NCBI RefSeq assembly: GCF_009380155.1
Contig: NZ_WHUV01000002.1
Location: 1,054,001-1,118,000 of the forward strand
Reading direction: 5' to 3'
Source of the DNA: Pseudomonas piscis
GTDB taxonomy: Bacteria > Pseudomonadota > Gammaproteobacteria > Pseudomonadales > Pseudomonadaceae
Length of the DNA stretch: 64,000 nucleotides
Shown: piece by piece, positions 61,010 through 64,000 of the stretch
Layout of the letters: the number at the start of each line of letters is the position of its first letter
How positions within the stretch are numbered: position 1 is the stretch's first letter
Notes under the pieces: model-generated
Seen by the model: only the letters and a program-made list of their open reading frames with translations
Told to the model about the DNA's origin: nothing
The model's database searches: none
Position numbers and translations under genes: made by a program

Positions 61010-61507
61010 ATGAACAACCACCATGTTCCCCTGGCCAACGGCTGGACTGCCCGGTTCACCTACCGTGGCGAATTTCGCATGGGCGCCGAAGGCTGGAGCC
61101 TGCTCTTGGAAGGCCCCGGGCAACAGCGTATCGGTTACTTCGACAGCCAGATTGTGCTGGTCAACGACGAAGATGGCGCCCAGGCCCGCTCCTGCATCAG
61201 CCTCTCCGAGGACGGCACCCAGGGCTACCTGGCCATGGGGCCGGACCACGGCTGGGTGCTGGACTTCGCCCGGTCCATGCTTGCCCCGCACCGGGTGAAC
61301 ATCTACCACCACCATCCTGGCTACGATGAAAGCATCTCGGTCTGCGAACAACCGACCTTCAAGCGTGAGCGCCAGTACATCCGGGTGATCGGCAAGTTCA
61401 TCTACCTGACCTTCCCCCTGACCCGGGACGAGGATTTCCCCAAGGTCTGGGAGGAGTACCTGGCGATACGCCGGCGGCAACTGGACGAGCTGTACTTTCG
61501 CAACTGA
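61010..61507 (+). CDS. Hypothetical protein
   Basis: 165 aa from ATG 61010 (MNNHHVPLANGWTARFTYRG). Beta-rich and soluble (GWSLLLEGPGQQRIGYFDSQ; FIYLTFPLTRDEDFPKVWEE), no signal peptide and no recognised domain. A Lys/Arg-rich end, LAIRRRQLDELYFRN. It diverges from the 60881 gene and is convergent with the TonB-dependent receptor. Confidence 0.68.
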   Translation: MNNHHVPLANGWTARFTYRGEFRMGAEGWSLLLEGPGQQRIGYFDSQIVLVNDEDGAQARSCISLSEDGTQGYLAMGPDHGWVLDFARSMLAPHRVNIYHHHPGYDESISVCEQPTFKRERQYIRVIGKFIYLTFPLTRDEDFPKVWEEYLAIRRRQLDELYFRN

Positions 61508-61543
61508 CACGGCACGCCGTCGCGACCGGCACAACCATCGGCC

Positions 61544-63670
61544 TTAGCGCAGGCTCCAGGACATCCCGACATACACCCCCATGCCCTCACCCGGGGTCGA
61601 ACGGGCGGCATCCTGGCCCTTGTCGTCGTAGCCCGGGGTGACGGTGGCGGCATAACGCTGGCCGGTCAGGTTGCGCAGGTCGACCCAGGCCTGCCAGTCG
61701 TTCTTCGGTGCGTTGTAGCCCAGGCTCGCGCCGAACAGCGCATAGGGGTCGGCGTAGTAGCTGTTGGCGTAGTCCACCGCCACCTTGGACACCAGCTGGG
61801 TGTTGACGGCGGCGAAGAAGCCCTGCGGCCAGTCGTAGCGCAACTCGCCCTGGTAGTAGTGCATCGGCAGGCCCGGCAGGCGGTTGCCGCCAAAGCGTGG
61901 ATCGTCGCGGTAGTGGAAGTCGCTGAAGGTGTAGGCCTGGCGCAGGCCCAGGCGCCCTACTCCGGGCCGCGACCATAGCTCGCTCTCCAGGCTGGCCTCC
62001 ACCCCCTGGTGCACCGTGGGGCTGGCGTTGAGTTCATAAGGCATGGTGGCGTTGGCATCCGGCCATACCGACAACAGCTCATGACGAACCTGGGCGTAGT
62101 ACCAGGCCAGGCTCCACTGGCCCAGGAGACTGTCGCCACGGCCACCCAGCTCCAGGGTGGTGGCGGTCTGGTTCTGCAGCTTGATCGGGTCGCGCTGGGT
62201 TCCCGTGGCGACGCCGCTGCCGGTCGGGAAGCGAATGTTGGAGCTATAGATCAGCGACCAGGGATGCGGCGCCTCCACCGAACGGCTGAGGTTGCCGAAC
62301 AGCTGCACATCGCGGTTCAACTGGTAGCGCAAGCCCAGGCGCGGGGCATAGTCCCAGTCGCCGAGGCTGGTCTTGCCGCCGCCCTCGGGATAGGTCACTG
62401 CACTCTCGCGGCGGGTGTAGATGGCCGCCAGGCCGGTGGTCAGCCACAGGTCGTCGGCGATCTCCAGATCATTGCTGAAATGCACGACGCTGTCCGAACC
62501 CTGGTAGGTGAAATTGCGCATCCGCGTGCCCGGTGCGTAACCACTGGTATTGCCGGTGGGGATACGCACGAACTCGCTGGCGCCGTCGTTAGGCAGGTGC
62601 TTGGTCACCCGCAGGCCCAGGGTGCTGCGGCTCTCCAGGCCCCAGAGGGTGTCGCGGCGCTTGTAGTCGAGGGTGCCGCTGACATCGCTGTAGGCCACCT
62701 TCAGGCGGTTGGGGCCTTCGCGCAGGTCCATGGGGTAGTCGTGGTAGACCAGGCCGGCCTGCAGGCTCGAATCGTCATCGATATACCAGGTGGTCTTGTT
62801 GCCGACGAAGGTACTGCCAGGCTGCTTGCGCCGGTCGTCCCGGGACACATAGGCCGGGTTGGCCGCCCTGGGGGAATGCTCGATGGAATGCTTGGTCACC
62901 CGCCCGGCCAGGTCGTTGTCGGTCTGCCGGTAGCGCAGGTAGAAACGGGTTTCCAGGTTCGGGTTCAAGCGATAGCCAAAGTTGGCCATGACTCCCCGGC
63001 TGTCGCTGGCGGTATGGCGCTGGTAGCCGTCGGCATTGGAATCGGTCAGCGAGACGTAGTAGTCGAAGTCCCCCAGCACTTGCCCGGAACTGACCTGGCG
63101 CTGCTGGTAACCGTGGCTGCCGGTGACGTAGCGCACCTGCAACAGCGGCGCGTCGTAGCCGGTATGGCTGATGTAGTCGATGGCGCCGCCCAGGGCCAAG
63201 GCGCCGCGGTCGAAACCGTTGGCCCCGCGTAGCACCTCCACGCGGTCGACCCACAGTGGCTCCAGCAACTCGTAGGGGGTACCGCCGGGGCCGGTCAGGG
63301 GCAGGCCGTCGAGCATGGTGTAGAGCCCCGAGGCGTGGGCCCCGGGGGCACGGTTGATGCCCGAGCCACGGATCGAGATCTTCACCCCTTCGTTGCCCGC
63401 CGATTGGGCATAGACCCCTGGCTGGTAGGCCAGCACGTCCTGGTTGCTGGCCACCCGGCCCTGCAATGGCCGGCTCATCTGTACCAGGTTGCTCCCGCCG
63501 GGAACCTGGGCCAGCCGCGCCCGGGCTTCTTCAGCCCCCTGCCCGGCGTCCTCCTGGCCTTGTCCCAGGACCTGCGCCGGAGCCAGTTCCAGGCCCCCGG
63601 GCTCGGCCATGGCCGGACAGGCAAGGGCCAGGCCCAACAAAGTGGTGGGCAGGGTTCTGGGCGAAAGCAT
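61544..63670 (-). CDS. TonB-dependent outer-membrane receptor (FecA-like)
   Basis: 708 aa from ATG 63670 (MLSPRTLPTTLLGLALACPA, a Sec signal). The plug domain (about 45-190) contains VASNQDVLAYQPGVYAQSAG, ISIRGSGINRAPGAH, LYTMLDGLPLTG and VDRVEVLRGANGFDRGALAL, then GGAIDYISHTG, closest to the FecA group. The barrel ends MGVYVGMSWSLR, an atypical C-terminus with Arg rather than Phe. It lacks an N-terminal signalling domain. The substrate is probably a ferric chelate. No sigma/anti-sigma pair and no clear Fur box lie upstream. Confidence 0.9.
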   Translation of the reverse strand: MLSPRTLPTTLLGLALACPAMAEPGGLELAPAQVLGQGQEDAGQGAEEARARLAQVPGGSNLVQMSRPLQGRVASNQDVLAYQPGVYAQSAGNEGVKISIRGSGINRAPGAHASGLYTMLDGLPLTGPGGTPYELLEPLWVDRVEVLRGANGFDRGALALGGAIDYISHTGYDAPLLQVRYVTGSHGYQQRQVSSGQVLGDFDYYVSLTDSNADGYQRHTASDSRGVMANFGYRLNPNLETRFYLRYRQTDNDLAGRVTKHSIEHSPRAANPAYVSRDDRRKQPGSTFVGNKTTWYIDDDSSLQAGLVYHDYPMDLREGPNRLKVAYSDVSGTLDYKRRDTLWGLESRSTLGLRVTKHLPNDGASEFVRIPTGNTSGYAPGTRMRNFTYQGSDSVVHFSNDLEIADDLWLTTGLAAIYTRRESAVTYPEGGGKTSLGDWDYAPRLGLRYQLNRDVQLFGNLSRSVEAPHPWSLIYSSNIRFPTGSGVATGTQRDPIKLQNQTATTLELGGRGDSLLGQWSLAWYYAQVRHELLSVWPDANATMPYELNASPTVHQGVEASLESELWSRPGVGRLGLRQAYTFSDFHYRDDPRFGGNRLPGLPMHYYQGELRYDWPQGFFAAVNTQLVSKVAVDYANSYYADPYALFGASLGYNAPKNDWQAWVDLRNLTGQRYAATVTPGYDDKGQDAARSTPGEGMGVYVGMSWSLR

Positions 63671-63837
63671 CGGTACGACTCCGGCGTGGGCAATGGACAA
63701 TGAAGGTTGCGACGCAGGAAGGAACGAAGAGAACACAGGCCGATTTGGCTTTTTTTGCCAGGACGCGGGCGCGACCTGGCGCGAGGGAGCATGGAGCGGT
63801 GGCAGGCGAGCCTCGACGCCCGCCTGCCCGGACCGGA

Positions 63838-64000
63838 TCAGCCCGGAACCGGCTGGCCCTGCATGAACGCCAGGTAGTAGCCGTTGCAGTCGCGGATGCC
63901 GAACTCGCGAGTGCCGTAGGGCATGTCCTGCAGGGGCCAGGCAATATCGGCCCGCTCCTTGATCGAATCGAAATAGGCCTGCACATCCTCCAGGGCGAAA
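63838..64000 (-). CDS. VOC-family (glyoxalase/bleomycin-resistance-like) protein, partial
   Basis: The C-terminal 53 codons of a gene whose start lies beyond the window end. The visible sequence includes WPLQDMPYGTREFGIRDCNG followed by YYLAFMQ, the second beta-alpha-beta-beta-beta unit of VOC proteins with a metal-ligand-like Glu in the GTREFG strand. The stop is TGA at 63838-63840. Confidence 0.8.
   Translation of the reverse strand, partial: FALEDVQAYFDSIKERADIAWPLQDMPYGTREFGIRDCNGYYLAFMQGQPVPG

Noticed and set aside
63671..63837. Fur box upstream of the TonB-dependent receptor
   Set aside because: I scanned both strands of the 167-bp gap and found no match to the 19-bp Fur consensus comparable to the one before efeU.
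1..64000. CRISPR array, tRNA or rRNA genes, prophage
   Set aside because: No regularly spaced direct repeats, no tRNA-like cloverleaf with CCA-type end, and no phage structural or integrase genes were seen. The repeats present are REP/REPIN type.

Overview
The window is high-GC (about 65%) chromosomal DNA from a Pseudomonas, most likely of the P. fluorescens/P. protegens/P. chlororaphis group. The evidence is a mexEF-oprN efflux operon, an efeUOB iron operon, a sigma-54-type sulfone-utilisation locus (sfnG), a TonB/ExbBD/TpsB locus resembling the P. aeruginosa Pdt region, and many REP/REPIN palindromes of the fluorescent-pseudomonad type in the gaps. I see no tRNA, rRNA, CRISPR array, prophage or complete insertion sequence.

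Layout. 1-4975: end of mexE, then mexF and oprN with a strong terminator. 5.2-7.3 kb: a bestrophin-like channel and a TPR protein. 7.5-17.9 kb: a signalling island. A KaiC-like double ATPase is coupled to a hybrid histidine kinase on the + strand. Facing it is a - strand operon of a 1163-aa CHASE3/GAF hybrid kinase, cheR, a receiver-less cheB and a REC-histidine kinase, followed by a single-domain response regulator. 18-19.3 kb: a glycosyltransferase. 19.6-23.9 kb: a Fur-box-preceded efeU-efeO-efeB-efeM iron uptake operon. 24-28 kb: an MFS transporter, PssA-type phosphatidylserine synthase, and a TetR regulator with its probable operator beside a DUF1348 protein. 28.2-31.7 kb: sulfur acquisition. 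sfnG and an SfnB/DszC-like flavoenzyme diverge from two good sigma-54 promoters around a shared inverted repeat, followed by a TSUP transporter. 31.7-34.3 kb: nudC, a dienoyl-CoA isomerase-like crotonase and a methyltransferase. 34.3-40.8 kb: an RstAB-like two-component system divergent from a second RND pump with no outer-membrane gene; tandem TTCACA repeats lie between them.

41-52 kb: an acetyltransferase and a LysR regulator, then a tight - strand operon reading (5' to 3') Phd/transposase-N fusion protein, TpsB outer-membrane transporter, ExbB carrying a periplasmic DUF2341/LamG lectin-like module, ExbD, TonB-like protein, putative porin, coiled-coil periplasmic protein, YbjN-like protein and parvulin. 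No TpsA exoprotein is present. This is the most unusual system here. 52-64 kb: small orphan genes, a HIT protein, a methyltransferase, a polyamine-type binding protein, a possible immunity-gene cluster (SUFU-like, Imm22-like, Sel1/TonB-C lipoprotein), a REPIN nested inside another inverted repeat, an amidase, three hypothetical genes, a FecA-like TonB-dependent receptor and a truncated VOC-family gene.

Product calls rest on motif recognition by eye. No database search was run.
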